From CAYVSY01 sp964454255 (GTDB lineage Bacteria; Bacillota_I; Bacilli_A; RF39; UBA660), in NCBI GenBank assembly GCA_964454255.1, contig CAYVSY010000041.1, forward strand, positions 1-9,898: 9,898 nt of DNA, given 5' to 3'. Numbering within the stretch: position 1 is the stretch's first letter; each line of letters opens with the position of its first letter. The notes under the pieces are model-generated. The model saw only the letters and a list, made by a program, of their open reading frames with translations. It made no database searches and was not told the DNA's origin. The position numbers and the translations under genes were made by a program. This document shows positions 1-5,883 of the stretch, in pieces.

Positions 1-626
1 ATAGTCAACCAGCTGTAGATATTCATGTTTTACAAGGTGAAAGACCAATGGCGGTTGATAATAAGACTTTAGGAAGATTCCAATTAGGAAATATTCCCCC
101 AGCTCCAAGAGGAGTTCCTCAAATTGAAGTTACATTTGATATCGACGCTAATGGAATTGTTAATGTTAAAGCTAAAGATTTAGGAACTAATAAAGAACAA
201 TCAATTACTATTACAGCTACTAACACCTTATCAGATGAAGAAATAGATAAAATGATGAAAGAAGCTGAAGCAAATAAAGAAGCTGATCAAAAGAAAAAAG
301 AAGAAGCTGATACAAGAAATGAAGCTGAACAAGTAATTTTTGCTACTGAAAAGGCTATTAAGGATTTAGGTGAAAAGGTAACTGATAAAGAAAAAGAAGA
401 AGCTGAAGCTTCAATTAAAGATTTAAAGGAAGCCTTAGAAAAAGAAGATTTAGAAGATATTAAATCTAAAAAAGATAAATTATTAGAGAAAGCTAATGCT
501 TTAGCAGTAAAAGTATATGAAGAAGCTGCTAAGAAACAACAAGAAGCAAATCCTGAAAATAAAGAAGAAAAGAAAGATGAAAAGAAAGATGATTCTGTTG
601 TAGATGCAGAATTTGAAGAAAAATAA
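1..626 (+). CDS. dnaK: Chaperone protein DnaK (Hsp70), C-terminal part only
   Basis: The reading frame is open from base 3 and continues to a TAA at 624-626, so the gene is cut by the left edge and 207 codons are visible; the ATG at 48 is internal. The first part, with [16 protein letters not shown] and [20 protein letters not shown], is the end of the Hsp70 substrate-binding beta-sandwich. It is followed by the Lys/Glu-rich helical lid and a low-complexity charged tail ending in VDAEFEEK, the typical DnaK C-terminus. DnaK is the cytosolic ATP-driven chaperone that binds exposed hydrophobic segments and works with DnaJ and GrpE. The ATPase domain lies outside the window. dnaJ follows 44 nt downstream in the same orientation, the standard Firmicute order, so the two are probably co-transcribed. 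Promoter and any CIRCE/HrcA operator are not in view. Confidence 0.97.
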   Translation, partial: SQPAVDIHVLQGERPMAVDNKTLGRFQLGNIPPAPRGVPQIEVTFDIDANGIVNVKAKDLGTNKEQSITITATNTLSDEEIDKMMKEAEANKEADQKKKEEADTRNEAEQVIFATEKAIKDLGEKVTDKEKEEAEASIKDLKEALEKEDLEDIKSKKDKLLEKANALAVKVYEEAAKKQQEANPENKEEKKDEKKDDSVVDAEFEEK

Positions 627-658
627 TTAATGGAAGACTTTTGTCTTCCTATTAATTA
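624..658 (+). other. Intercistronic hairpin between dnaK and dnaJ
   Basis: The arms TAATTAATGGAAGAC (624-638) and GTCTTCC-T-ATTAATTA (643-658) pair over 15 bp with one bulged T at 650 and a TTTT loop. The left arm begins at the dnaK stop codon and the right arm ends four bases before the dnaJ ribosome-binding site GGAGG (662-666). No T-run follows, so it is not a standard intrinsic terminator. An mRNA-stabilising or processing element that sets the DnaK:DnaJ ratio is an inference. Confidence 0.6.
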
Positions 659-670
659 TGTGGAGGAATC

Positions 671-1771
671 ATGAATAAAAAAGATTATTATGAGGTCTTA
701 GGAATATCTAAAGGGGCCAGTGATCAAGAAATAAAAAGTTCTTTTCGTAAACTAGCCAAAGAGTATCACCCTGATGTAAATAAAAGTCCTGATGCAGAAT
801 CAAAATTTAAAGAAATTCAAGAAGCATATGCTGTTTTATCTGATAAAGAAAAAAGAGCAAAATATGATCAATTTGGTCATAGTGCTTTTACTAATCAACA
901 AGGTGGTTTTAGTGGCTTTGAAGGATTTGATTTTGGTGGCATGAATGATATTTTTGATGATATATTATCAGGGTTTGGTTTTGGTGGCTCATCTCGTCGT
1001 AAAAATTCTAGTCAAAGAGGATCTGATGTTTTATATCGAATGACTATAAATTTTGATGAGGCTGTTTTTGGATGTGAAAAAGACATAAAAGTAGATGTAT
1101 CTGAAAAATGTTCCGAATGTGATGGAAAAGGTGGCTTTAATTCTAAAACATGCACTGATTGTCACGGTTCAGGAACAGTTACATCTGAACAAAGAACACT
1201 TTTTGGTTCGTTTCTTACGAAAACAACTTGTCCAACATGTAATGGAAAAGGAATTACTTTTGATAAAAAATGCTCTAATTGTCGTGGTTCGGGAATTGTA
1301 AGAGAAAACAAAACTATTACCGTCAAAGTTCCAGCAGGTGTAGATAATGAAAATAGATTAAGAATTGCTGGTAAAGGCGAATCGGGAATAAATGGTGGAC
1401 CTAATGGTGATTTATATATTGAATTTACTGTTAAAGAACATGAAATATTTCAAAGAGTTGATGATGATATTTATTTTGAATTGCCAATTAGTATTACAGA
1501 TGCTACTTTAGGAATAAAAAAAGATATACCAACGATGTATGGAACTATTTCAATGTCTATTCCTGAAGGAAGTCAAAATAATAATAAATTAAGATTAAAA
1601 GGAAAAGGAATAGAAAATGTCATGTCAAAACGAAAAGGTGATATGTATATTGTTTTAAAAATAATTATTCCTGAAAAATTATCTCGTGATCAAAAAGCAT
1701 TATTTAATTCATTGGCACAAACTGATTTAGAAAGTTCCTTATTATTTAAAAAATATAAAAAATATTTATAA
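671..1771 (+). CDS. dnaJ: Chaperone protein DnaJ (Hsp40)
   Basis: Co-chaperone that delivers unfolded clients to DnaK and stimulates its ATPase in the cytosol. The 366-residue protein has the full type-I layout. The J domain is at residues 4-70 with the essential HPD tripeptide at 33-35. A Gly/Phe-rich linker spans about 76-106. Four CxxCxGxG zinc modules begin at Cys147, 161, 187 and 201 (CSEC, CTDC, CPTC, CSNC), enough for two zinc sites. The C-terminal client-binding beta domains occupy about 215-340. Length is close to the usual 370-380. The start is set by GGAGG at 662-666, five bases before the ATG (667-670 plus spacing). It follows dnaK in the normal order and is closed by a strong terminator, so it ends the chaperone operon. 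Nothing is broken or missing. Confidence 0.98.
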   Translation: MNKKDYYEVLGISKGASDQEIKSSFRKLAKEYHPDVNKSPDAESKFKEIQEAYAVLSDKEKRAKYDQFGHSAFTNQQGGFSGFEGFDFGGMNDIFDDILSGFGFGGSSRRKNSSQRGSDVLYRMTINFDEAVFGCEKDIKVDVSEKCSECDGKGGFNSKTCTDCHGSGTVTSEQRTLFGSFLTKTTCPTCNGKGITFDKKCSNCRGSGIVRENKTITVKVPAGVDNENRLRIAGKGESGINGGPNGDLYIEFTVKEHEIFQRVDDDIYFELPISITDATLGIKKDIPTMYGTISMSIPEGSQNNNKLRLKGKGIENVMSKRKGDMYIVLKIIIPEKLSRDQKALFNSLAQTDLESSLLFKKYKKYL

Positions 1772-1776
1772 TATGT

Positions 1777-1814
1777 AAGATTATGTCAAATGGGCATAAT
1801 CTTTTGTTTTTTTT
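1777..1814 (+). terminator. Intrinsic terminator after dnaJ
   Basis: The arms AAGATTATG (1777-1785) and CATAATCTT (1795-1803) pair perfectly over 9 bp; two further inner pairs (T-G, C-G) would leave the loop AAATG. A T-rich tail runs 1802-1814, interrupted only by G1806. It starts 5 nt after the dnaJ stop and ends the dnaK-dnaJ transcript. Confidence 0.88.
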
Positions 1815-1832
1815 ATAAAAATATATTATAAT
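1804..1832 (+). promoter_or_regulatory. Candidate sigma-A promoter for the 94-aa ORF / rsmE operon
   Basis: A perfect -10 TATAAT lies at 1827-1832, 17 bp after TTGTTT (1804-1809), which matches only the TTG half of the -35 consensus. The -35 therefore sits inside the T-tract of the dnaJ terminator. Predicted start of transcription is about 1839, leaving a leader of some 15 nt that is little more than the ribosome-binding site. Chance TATAAT matches are common in such AT-rich DNA. Confidence 0.5.
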
Positions 1833-1839
1833 AAAAAAA

Positions 1840-1847
1840 GAGGTGAG
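1840..1847 (+). promoter_or_regulatory. Ribosome-binding site that decides the 1855 start
   Basis: GAGGTGAG lies 7 nt before ATG 1855. A GTG within it (1843) is in frame and would add four residues (MRPY), but has no ribosome-binding site of its own and would put the start codon inside the Shine-Dalgarno sequence. Confidence 0.75.
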
Positions 1848-1854
1848 ACCATAT

Positions 1855-2139
1855 ATGAAAAAAGGGTATGTTATAAAAAAAGATCCTAAGTATCAATTTA
1901 GAAGAATTATGTTAGGAATAGCAATCACCGGTTCTATTGCCTTAGGAATGAATTTAATACCTAAAATAATTGAAAAGATTAAATACATGGAAATAAAAAA
2001 TGAAATGGTTAACGAAGATATAAAAAATGGTTTGGCCATTTATGATAAAGCTAATGGTAAAACGATATATTTTGATCCAAATGATGAACCTACCAAAGAA
2101 GATGTTTTAGGAAGAATGACTAAAAATAATAGCCGTTAA
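1855..2139 (+). CDS. Small single-pass membrane protein of unknown function
   Basis: I do not recognise this 94-residue protein. The N-terminus (1-17) is strongly basic with seven Lys/Arg. It is followed by a hydrophobic, Gly-containing segment at about 18-36 (IMLGIAITGSIALGMNLIP) that looks like one transmembrane helix, and then a mixed-charge tail of about 58 residues. By the positive-inside rule the tail would face outward; a signal-anchor is likelier than a cleaved signal peptide because no clear cleavage site follows. The start at ATG 1855 is chosen over an in-frame GTG at 1843 because that GTG lies inside the ribosome-binding site GAGGTGAG (1840-1847). It opens a presumed operon with the 88-aa ORF 16 nt downstream. 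It stands where prmA is found in Bacillus, but shares nothing with that methyltransferase. Confidence 0.8.
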   Translation: MKKGYVIKKDPKYQFRRIMLGIAITGSIALGMNLIPKIIEKIKYMEIKNEMVNEDIKNGLAIYDKANGKTIYFDPNDEPTKEDVLGRMTKNNSR

Positions 2140-2155
2140 TAAAGGGGAGTATTAT

Positions 2156-2422
2156 ATGAATTATGAACGATATGATGTATTACGAATTGATAATAATAAT
2201 TATGTTGTTGTTGATGTTATTGATTACGAAAATAATAAATACGTATATTTAATTACTGAAGAATTAAAAGAACCAGAAGAATATATAATTATGAAAGAAA
2301 TAATAAATAATAATGAACTATACTTTGATGAAGTAAAGGATAAAAAATTATTCAATAAAATAATAAATCAAATAGCAATTAAAAATAAGGATTTATTAAT
2401 TCAATTGTTTAATAATAATTAA
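2156..2422 (+). CDS. DUF1292-like small acidic protein, function unknown
   Basis: This 88-residue protein has no transmembrane segment or Cys. Its pattern resembles the DUF1292 family of small Firmicute proteins (YrzB type): an N-terminal beta-rich part (YDVLRIDNNNYVVVDVIDY, then NKYVYLITEE), a turn with acidic residues, an 'I-M-K-E' strand at about 45-48, and a 'YFDEVKD' segment leading into a C-terminal helix. The resemblance is by eye only and no function is known for the family. It is rich in Asn and Ile, as expected from base composition. A good ribosome-binding site, AAAGGGGAG (2141-2149), lies 6 nt before the ATG. The gap to the previous gene is 16 nt and to rsmE only 3 nt, so it is within an operon. 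Confidence 0.75.
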   Translation: MNYERYDVLRIDNNNYVVVDVIDYENNKYVYLITEELKEPEEYIIMKEIINNNELYFDEVKDKKLFNKIINQIAIKNKDLLIQLFNNN

Positions 2423-2425
2423 GAT

Positions 2426-3133
2426 ATGCAAAGATATTTTTCAAAAGAGAAAATTAATTCAACTCTTGTTTTAAATGATAATGATATACATCATATTAAA
2501 AATGTCATGCGTATGAATAAAGATGATAATATTGAAGTAGTATGTGATAAAAAAACATATTTATGTAGTATAAATGATCAATATAATGCTAATATTATTA
2601 AAAAAATAGAAGAAAATAATGAATTAGATGTTCAAATTATTTTAGCCATGGCTCTTGTTAAGGAACAAAAACAAGATTTAATTCTTCAAAAAGCAACAGA
2701 ATTAGGTGTTAGCACTATTATTCCTGTTTCAATGCAAAGATGTGTTATTAAATTAGATAATAAAACTTATAAAAAGAAACAACAAAGATGGCAATCAATA
2801 TGTAAAGAAGCTAGCGAACAATCAAAAAGAAATATTATTCCTAATATTACAGAAATAATGGCATTAAAAGATTTAGTTAAAGTTGATGCTGATTTAAAAT
2901 TAGTTTGTAGTATTAGTGAATTAAAAAAATATCTTAATATATCTAGACAAAAAGGTAAGACATGTGATAAAATCATTATAGTAGTAGGACCAGAGGGTGG
3001 AATAACAACAGATGAAGAAAACTTTTTAGTTCAAAATAATTTTGAAAAAGTTTCATTAGGTCCAAGAATTTTAAGAGCCGAAACAGCGGCTATTTACGCT
3101 TTAAGTATTTTAAATTATAATTTTATGAGGTGA
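2426..3133 (+). CDS. rsmE: 16S rRNA (uracil(1498)-N3)-methyltransferase RsmE
   Basis: RsmE transfers methyl from S-adenosylmethionine to N3 of U1498 in helix 44 of 16S rRNA, at the decoding region. The 235-residue protein is of normal length. It has the N-terminal PUA-like domain, including HHIKNVMRM at 22-30, and the SPOUT (trefoil-knot) domain with KATELG at 89-94, EASEQSKR at 128-135, the SAM loop GPEGG at 188-192 and LGPRILRAETA at 211-221. The start lies 3 nt after the stop of the upstream ORF with no recognisable Shine-Dalgarno sequence (only AAGAT precedes), so translation probably depends on coupling to the upstream gene. It ends in TGA, whose last coding bases contain the ribosome-binding site of the next gene. 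RsmE followed by MtaB is the Bacillus yqeU-yqeV order, here with one gene between. Confidence 0.95.
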   Translation: MQRYFSKEKINSTLVLNDNDIHHIKNVMRMNKDDNIEVVCDKKTYLCSINDQYNANIIKKIEENNELDVQIILAMALVKEQKQDLILQKATELGVSTIIPVSMQRCVIKLDNKTYKKKQQRWQSICKEASEQSKRNIIPNITEIMALKDLVKVDADLKLVCSISELKKYLNISRQKGKTCDKIIIVVGPEGGITTDEENFLVQNNFEKVSLGPRILRAETAAIYALSILNYNFMR

Positions 3134-3137
3134 GGAT

Positions 3138-4100
3138 ATGAATCCAATTGAATATTTACTAGATTTTTATAAAAAGTTAAATACACCAGGATTAATTTTA
3201 TTTTGGTCAATAATATTTCTTTTTTTCTTTTTAATATTTTCTGTAATAGCATTGTTAATGAAAAATAATGAACTTAATAAAGCTTTGCAAAAAACTAAAA
3301 AAATATCAAATGCATCAAATGATGAAGTTAAAAAATTTGAAAAAGTTATTATCAAAGATGATGAAAAAGCAGAAGAAACTATGCTTGTTGAAGTAGAAGA
3401 AGAAAAAAAAAGCACTAAAAGGAATAATGAAATATTAAAAGAGCCTTTAAAGATTGAAAAAGAAGATTTTGTTAAAATCAAGGTTGAAACACCAACAATT
3501 GTTCCTTCTCCTCAACCAATTAAAAAAACAGTAGTAGAACAACCTAAAATAGATAATATGGTTAGACCAAATATTTCTTCTGAACCTAATAAATATATAA
3601 GAGAAAATAAATTTATTAATGAAGAATTGATTGAAGAAGTTCCTCTTGAAAAAAATATTGTTGAACCAAAAGATGATAATTTTGGTAATACTTTATATCA
3701 AAAAAACTTATTAAAAGAATTGGGAACAAAGAATCAAACTTCACCAATTGCGATTGGTAAAAAGGTAGATATTATTAATTTAAATGACATAGGTGAAGAA
3801 AAATTAAGACCAGTTAATATTATTAATGATACTGAAGAAGAATATTATAATAATATAAATAATGGATCATCAACTTTTTTAGAAGAAATATCTAAAAAAA
3901 TAGAAGAAGAATTAGAAGAACCCCAAGCAATTTCATTAACTGATTATGAAAAAGATCAAGAAGATGAAGCAATTATTAGTTATAAAGATTTAGTTAACAC
4001 TGTTAAAAAAGCGGAAACTAGAGAAGAAAGATACAAATTTGATACAGATAATGATAGTGATTTTTTGCAAGAATTAAAATCATTTAGAAATAATATGTGA
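3138..4100 (+). CDS. Membrane-anchored, acidic, largely disordered protein, unknown function
   Basis: I do not recognise this 320-residue protein. Residues 1-17 are short and polar, and 18-41 form one strongly hydrophobic, Phe-rich transmembrane helix (LFWSIIFLFFFLIF core). The remaining 280 residues are hydrophilic and rich in Glu, Lys, Asn and Asp. Lysines just after the helix (42-55) suggest that the long tail is cytoplasmic. A possible coiled coil spans about 44-90, a Pro-containing linker about 117-152, and an acidic helix about 246-262 (EEISKKIEEELEEP). Two short tail segments look less random, ISYKDLV (280-286) and DSDFLQELKSFR (306-317), and could be linear binding motifs. The ribosome-binding site GAGGTGAGG overlaps the end of rsmE and the gap is 4 nt, so it is translated from the rsmE transcript. 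A scaffold or membrane recruiter is possible but unproven. Confidence 0.8.
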   Translation: MNPIEYLLDFYKKLNTPGLILFWSIIFLFFFLIFSVIALLMKNNELNKALQKTKKISNASNDEVKKFEKVIIKDDEKAEETMLVEVEEEKKSTKRNNEILKEPLKIEKEDFVKIKVETPTIVPSPQPIKKTVVEQPKIDNMVRPNISSEPNKYIRENKFINEELIEEVPLEKNIVEPKDDNFGNTLYQKNLLKELGTKNQTSPIAIGKKVDIINLNDIGEEKLRPVNIINDTEEEYYNNINNGSSTFLEEISKKIEEELEEPQAISLTDYEKDQEDEAIISYKDLVNTVKKAETREERYKFDTDNDSDFLQELKSFRNNM

Positions 4101-4106
4101 TATAAT
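4098..4106 (+). promoter_or_regulatory. Candidate extended -10 promoter for mtaB
   Basis: TGATATAAT is a perfect extended -10 element (TGnTATAAT) whose TGA is also the stop codon of the preceding ORF. No acceptable -35 is seen at 16-18 bp, which extended -10 promoters tolerate. Predicted start is near 4113, inside the following hairpin. Confidence 0.45.
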
Positions 4107-4132
4107 AACTGTCAATGACAGTTATTTATTTT
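4104..4132 (+). terminator. Hairpin with T-rich tail between the 320-aa ORF and mtaB
   Basis: AATAACTGTC (4104-4113) and GACAGTTATT (4117-4126) form a perfect 10-bp stem with the loop AAT, followed by a T-rich run to 4132 (TTTATTTT, broken by one A). It begins 3 nt after the upstream stop codon and ends directly against the mtaB ribosome-binding site GGAGG (4133-4137). It is a plausible weak intrinsic terminator or attenuator that lets part of the transcript through to mtaB. Confidence 0.6.
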
Positions 4133-4137
4133 GGAGG
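4133..4137 (+). promoter_or_regulatory. Ribosome-binding site that decides the mtaB start
   Basis: GGAGG is 7 nt before ATG 4145. The longer in-frame alternative at 4115 would add ten residues, including a translated ribosome-binding site (Gly-Gly), that have no counterpart in the family. Confidence 0.85.
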
Positions 4138-4144
4138 AATTAAA

Positions 4145-5407
4145 ATGAAAGTAGGAATATGCACTTTAGGATGCAAAGTAAATATATATGAAAGTGAATT
4201 TATAACATCTTTATTAAAAAAAAATAATTATGAAATAGTTCCTTTTAATGAATTAGCTGATATATATATAATTAATACATGCACTGTAACCAATACCAGC
4301 GATAGTAAAAGTAGAAAAATGGTTCATCACGCTAAAAAAACAAATAAAGATGCTTTAATTATTGTTATGGGGTGTCACATTCAAATTAATCCTAACGATA
4401 TTGAAGCTGATATTATTATTGGCAACAAAGATAAAAGTAAAATAATAGAACTAATAAATGAATATCAAAACAATAATAAAAAAATCAAAAAAATATATAA
4501 TTTAGATAATGAAAAGTTTGAATCAATGGAAATTAAAAAATTTAATAATCATACAAGAGCCTTTGTTAAAATTCAAGATGGTTGTAATGCATTCTGTAGT
4601 TATTGTATAATTCCATATGCTAGAGGACCAATAAGGAGTAAAGAAAAATCATTAGTTATAAAAGAGGTGACTAATTTAGTTAATTTAGGATATAAAGAAA
4701 TAATATTAACGGGAATTCATACTGGAAAATATGGTAGTGATATAAATTCATCCTTGGAAGAATTATTAAACGAATTAGTTTTAATAAAAAATTTATATCG
4801 TTTACGAATATCATCTATTGAGATAAACGAAGTATCAGATAATATTATAAAATTAATTAAAGAAAATAAATTAATTGCTAGACATTTACATATTCCTCTT
4901 CAATCAGGAAGTGATAAAATTCTAAAATTAATGAATCGAAAATACTTAACTGATTTTTATTTTAATAGAATAACTACAATAAGAAAAGAAATTCCTAATA
5001 TTTCCATCACAACTGATTTAATCGTTGGATTTCCTAATGAATCAGTAGAAGATTTTAATGAAACAATTAACTTTATTAAAAAAACTAAGTTTACAAAAAT
5101 TCATGTCTTTCCCTATTCAAAAAGAGATAATACTGAAGCTTCACTCATGAAAAATCAAATTCCTGAGAATATTAAAAAGGATAGAGTTAGAGAAATAATA
5201 AAATTATCAAATGAATTAGAAAACAATTATTATAAATTAAATATAAATAAATACTTTGAAGTTATTATTGAAAGATATAAAAATTACTATTCATATGGAA
5301 TGACTAGTAATTATATTCCCATCAAAATAAATAGAGAATATAAATCAAATGATATAGTTAATATAAAAATAAAAGAAATTAAAAATAATATAGGAATTAG
5401 TTATTAA
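4145..5407 (+). CDS. mtaB: tRNA t6A37 methylthiotransferase MtaB
   Basis: MtaB is a radical-SAM enzyme that converts N6-threonylcarbamoyladenosine at position 37 of ANN-decoding tRNAs to the 2-methylthio form (ms2t6A). Of the 420 residues, the N-terminal UPF0004 domain carries Cys10, Cys46 and Cys77 for the auxiliary 4Fe-4S cluster. The radical-SAM motif CxxxCxxC is Cys147, Cys151 and Cys154 (GCNAFCSYC), and a TRAM-like domain spans about 368-420. LGCKVN, INTCTVTNT and YKEIILTGIHTG are typical of MtaB and separate it from MiaB and RimO. ATG 4145 is chosen because GGAGG lies 7 nt upstream and MKVGICTLGCKVN is the family's normal beginning. An in-frame ATG at 4115 would lie in the loop of a hairpin without a ribosome-binding site. 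It sits downstream of rsmE as in Bacillus (yqeU-yqeV), and miaB, its paralogue, lies 1.5 kb further on. Confidence 0.94.
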   Translation: MKVGICTLGCKVNIYESEFITSLLKKNNYEIVPFNELADIYIINTCTVTNTSDSKSRKMVHHAKKTNKDALIIVMGCHIQINPNDIEADIIIGNKDKSKIIELINEYQNNNKKIKKIYNLDNEKFESMEIKKFNNHTRAFVKIQDGCNAFCSYCIIPYARGPIRSKEKSLVIKEVTNLVNLGYKEIILTGIHTGKYGSDINSSLEELLNELVLIKNLYRLRISSIEINEVSDNIIKLIKENKLIARHLHIPLQSGSDKILKLMNRKYLTDFYFNRITTIRKEIPNISITTDLIVGFPNESVEDFNETINFIKKTKFTKIHVFPYSKRDNTEASLMKNQIPENIKKDRVREIIKLSNELENNYYKLNINKYFEVIIERYKNYYSYGMTSNYIPIKINREYKSNDIVNIKIKEIKNNIGISY

Positions 5408-5415
5408 ATTAAAAA

Positions 5416-5421
5416 TATAAT
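5416..5421 (+). promoter_or_regulatory. Possible -10 element before the 82-aa ORF
   Basis: An exact TATAAT lies 18 nt before ATG 5440, but no -35 is recognisable at 16-18 bp and no TG precedes it. It would allow expression separate from mtaB; read-through from mtaB (32 nt gap, no terminator seen) is at least as likely. Confidence 0.22.
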
Positions 5422-5439
5422 TAAATAAAAGGAGGACTC

Positions 5440-5688
5440 ATGAATAATTTTTTTGAATCTCCTTCTTTTTTTGTTATTTCAGCATTTTCCATTGGTTATA
5501 TTTTAATGCAAGAATTAGATGGCTTTCAACAAAACGCCATAGGAAACTGGCTTCAACTAGTAGGACAAGTTATTGAAACGAGTTCTACTCTTTTACCAAA
5601 TAATGCTCCAAATTCTACCCAACCAACATTTGATAAAGAAACATTAAAAAAGGTTAGAGATGCAATTGATAATTATATAAACAAATAA
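5440..5688 (+). CDS. Small protein of unknown function, 82 aa
   Basis: I cannot assign this 82-residue protein. Residues 1-45 are mostly apolar (SFFVISAFSIGYILMQEL, then an amphipathic stretch with AIGNWLQLVGQVIET), followed by a Pro/Asn/Ser/Thr-rich linker at about 52-63 and a charged C-terminal helix (about 64-82). The first part resembles the general build of small clostridial and bacillar proteins with a 'NxxGNxLxLVGQ' segment, but this is a loose impression. A weak N-terminal membrane helix is possible. The ribosome-binding site AAAAGGAGG (5427-5435) is the best in the window, 4 nt before the ATG, suggesting efficient translation. Codons contain more C and G in third positions than neighbouring genes. 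It lies 32 nt after mtaB on the same strand and is followed by a long AT-rich spacer. Confidence 0.75.
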   Translation: MNNFFESPSFFVISAFSIGYILMQELDGFQQNAIGNWLQLVGQVIETSSTLLPNNAPNSTQPTFDKETLKKVRDAIDNYINK

Positions 5689-5725
5689 GTGAGCTAATAT
5701 TTTAAAAAATATTGATAATTTTAAA

Positions 5726-5754
5726 TTGTTTCGATATGTTAAAGGTAGTATAGT
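5726..5754 (+). promoter_or_regulatory. Weak candidate distal promoter in the trpS leader region
   Basis: TTGTTT (5726-5731) and TATAGT (5749-5754) are separated by 17 bp. The short stretch from 5728 to 5754 is the least AT-rich part of the spacer. It would start RNA near 5761, about 120 nt before trpS. Confidence 0.25.
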
Positions 5755-5839
5755 AAAAATAATTTTTAATTTTTAAAAAATCAAGTTATGAATGTAAATT
5801 AAAAATAAATGCAAAATAAATAAAAAACTAAAAAATAAG

Positions 5840-5868
5840 TCGAAATTTACTAAATAATAGTGTATAAT
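5840..5868 (+). promoter_or_regulatory. Candidate sigma-A promoter for trpS
   Basis: TCGAAA (5840-5845, four of six matches to TTGACA) is followed after 17 bp by a perfect TATAAT (5863-5868). The predicted start near 5875 leaves a leader of only about 9 nt, consisting of GGTGATTAT before the ATG. Confidence 0.5.
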
Positions 5869-5874
5869 GAAATT

Positions 5875-5880
5875 GGTGAT
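5875..5880 (+). promoter_or_regulatory. Short ribosome-binding site of trpS
   Basis: GGTGAT stands 3 nt before ATG 5884, a weak and closely spaced site. An in-frame GTG at 5860 would add eight residues but overlaps the -10 element and has no ribosome-binding site, so ATG 5884 is preferred. Confidence 0.6.
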
Positions 5881-5883
5881 TAT

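Larger units (their letters stand above)
5689..5883 (+). other. AT-rich intergenic spacer between the 82-aa ORF and trpS
   Basis: This 195-nt stretch is almost entirely A and T and holds no supported gene. An all-AT inverted repeat, AATATTTT/AAAATATT (5696-5703 and 5706-5713), is too weak to call a terminator. A possible promoter (TTGTTT 5726-5731, 17 bp, TATAGT 5749-5754) could give a longer trpS leader or a small RNA. No T-box is present, because the AGGGTGGnACCGCG core and an antiterminator are missing. The trpS-proximal promoter is listed separately. Confidence 0.6.

Noticed and set aside
1095..1301. Plus-strand 68-aa reading frame inside dnaJ
   Set aside because: It is an out-of-frame shadow of the zinc-finger repeats of dnaJ, with no ribosome-binding site.
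1843..1854. GTG 1843 as start of the 94-aa ORF
   Set aside because: The codon is part of the ribosome-binding site for ATG 1855.
2767..2976. Minus-strand 69-aa reading frame in rsmE
   Set aside because: It lies antisense to a well-supported gene, its composition is that of reverse-complemented Lys/Asn/Glu codons, and no ribosome-binding site or promoter is seen.
3167..3481. Minus-strand 104-aa reading frame, Ser/Phe-rich and seemingly hydrophobic
   Set aside because: Antisense of the Glu/Lys-rich 320-aa gene gives Phe/Ser/Leu strings automatically; there is no start signal.
3131..4100. Mycoplasma-type genetic code with TGA as Trp
   Set aside because: TGA ends rsmE, the 320-aa ORF and the ymcA-like gene at sensible lengths, and TGG is used for Trp in trpS, miaB, rsmE and cotE.
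4115..4144. ATG 4115 as start of mtaB
   Set aside because: It lies in a hairpin loop, has no ribosome-binding site, and adds residues absent from the family.
5696..5713. Terminator after the 82-aa ORF
   Set aside because: The inverted repeat is all A-T with a two-base loop and no T-run, so it would be too unstable.
5860..5883. GTG 5860 as start of trpS
   Set aside because: It overlaps the -10 TATAAT and adds eight residues not found in TrpS; MKKLLTGLKPTG is the normal start.
5689..5883. T-box riboswitch before trpS
   Set aside because: The conserved T-box core and antiterminator are not present in the spacer on reading it through.
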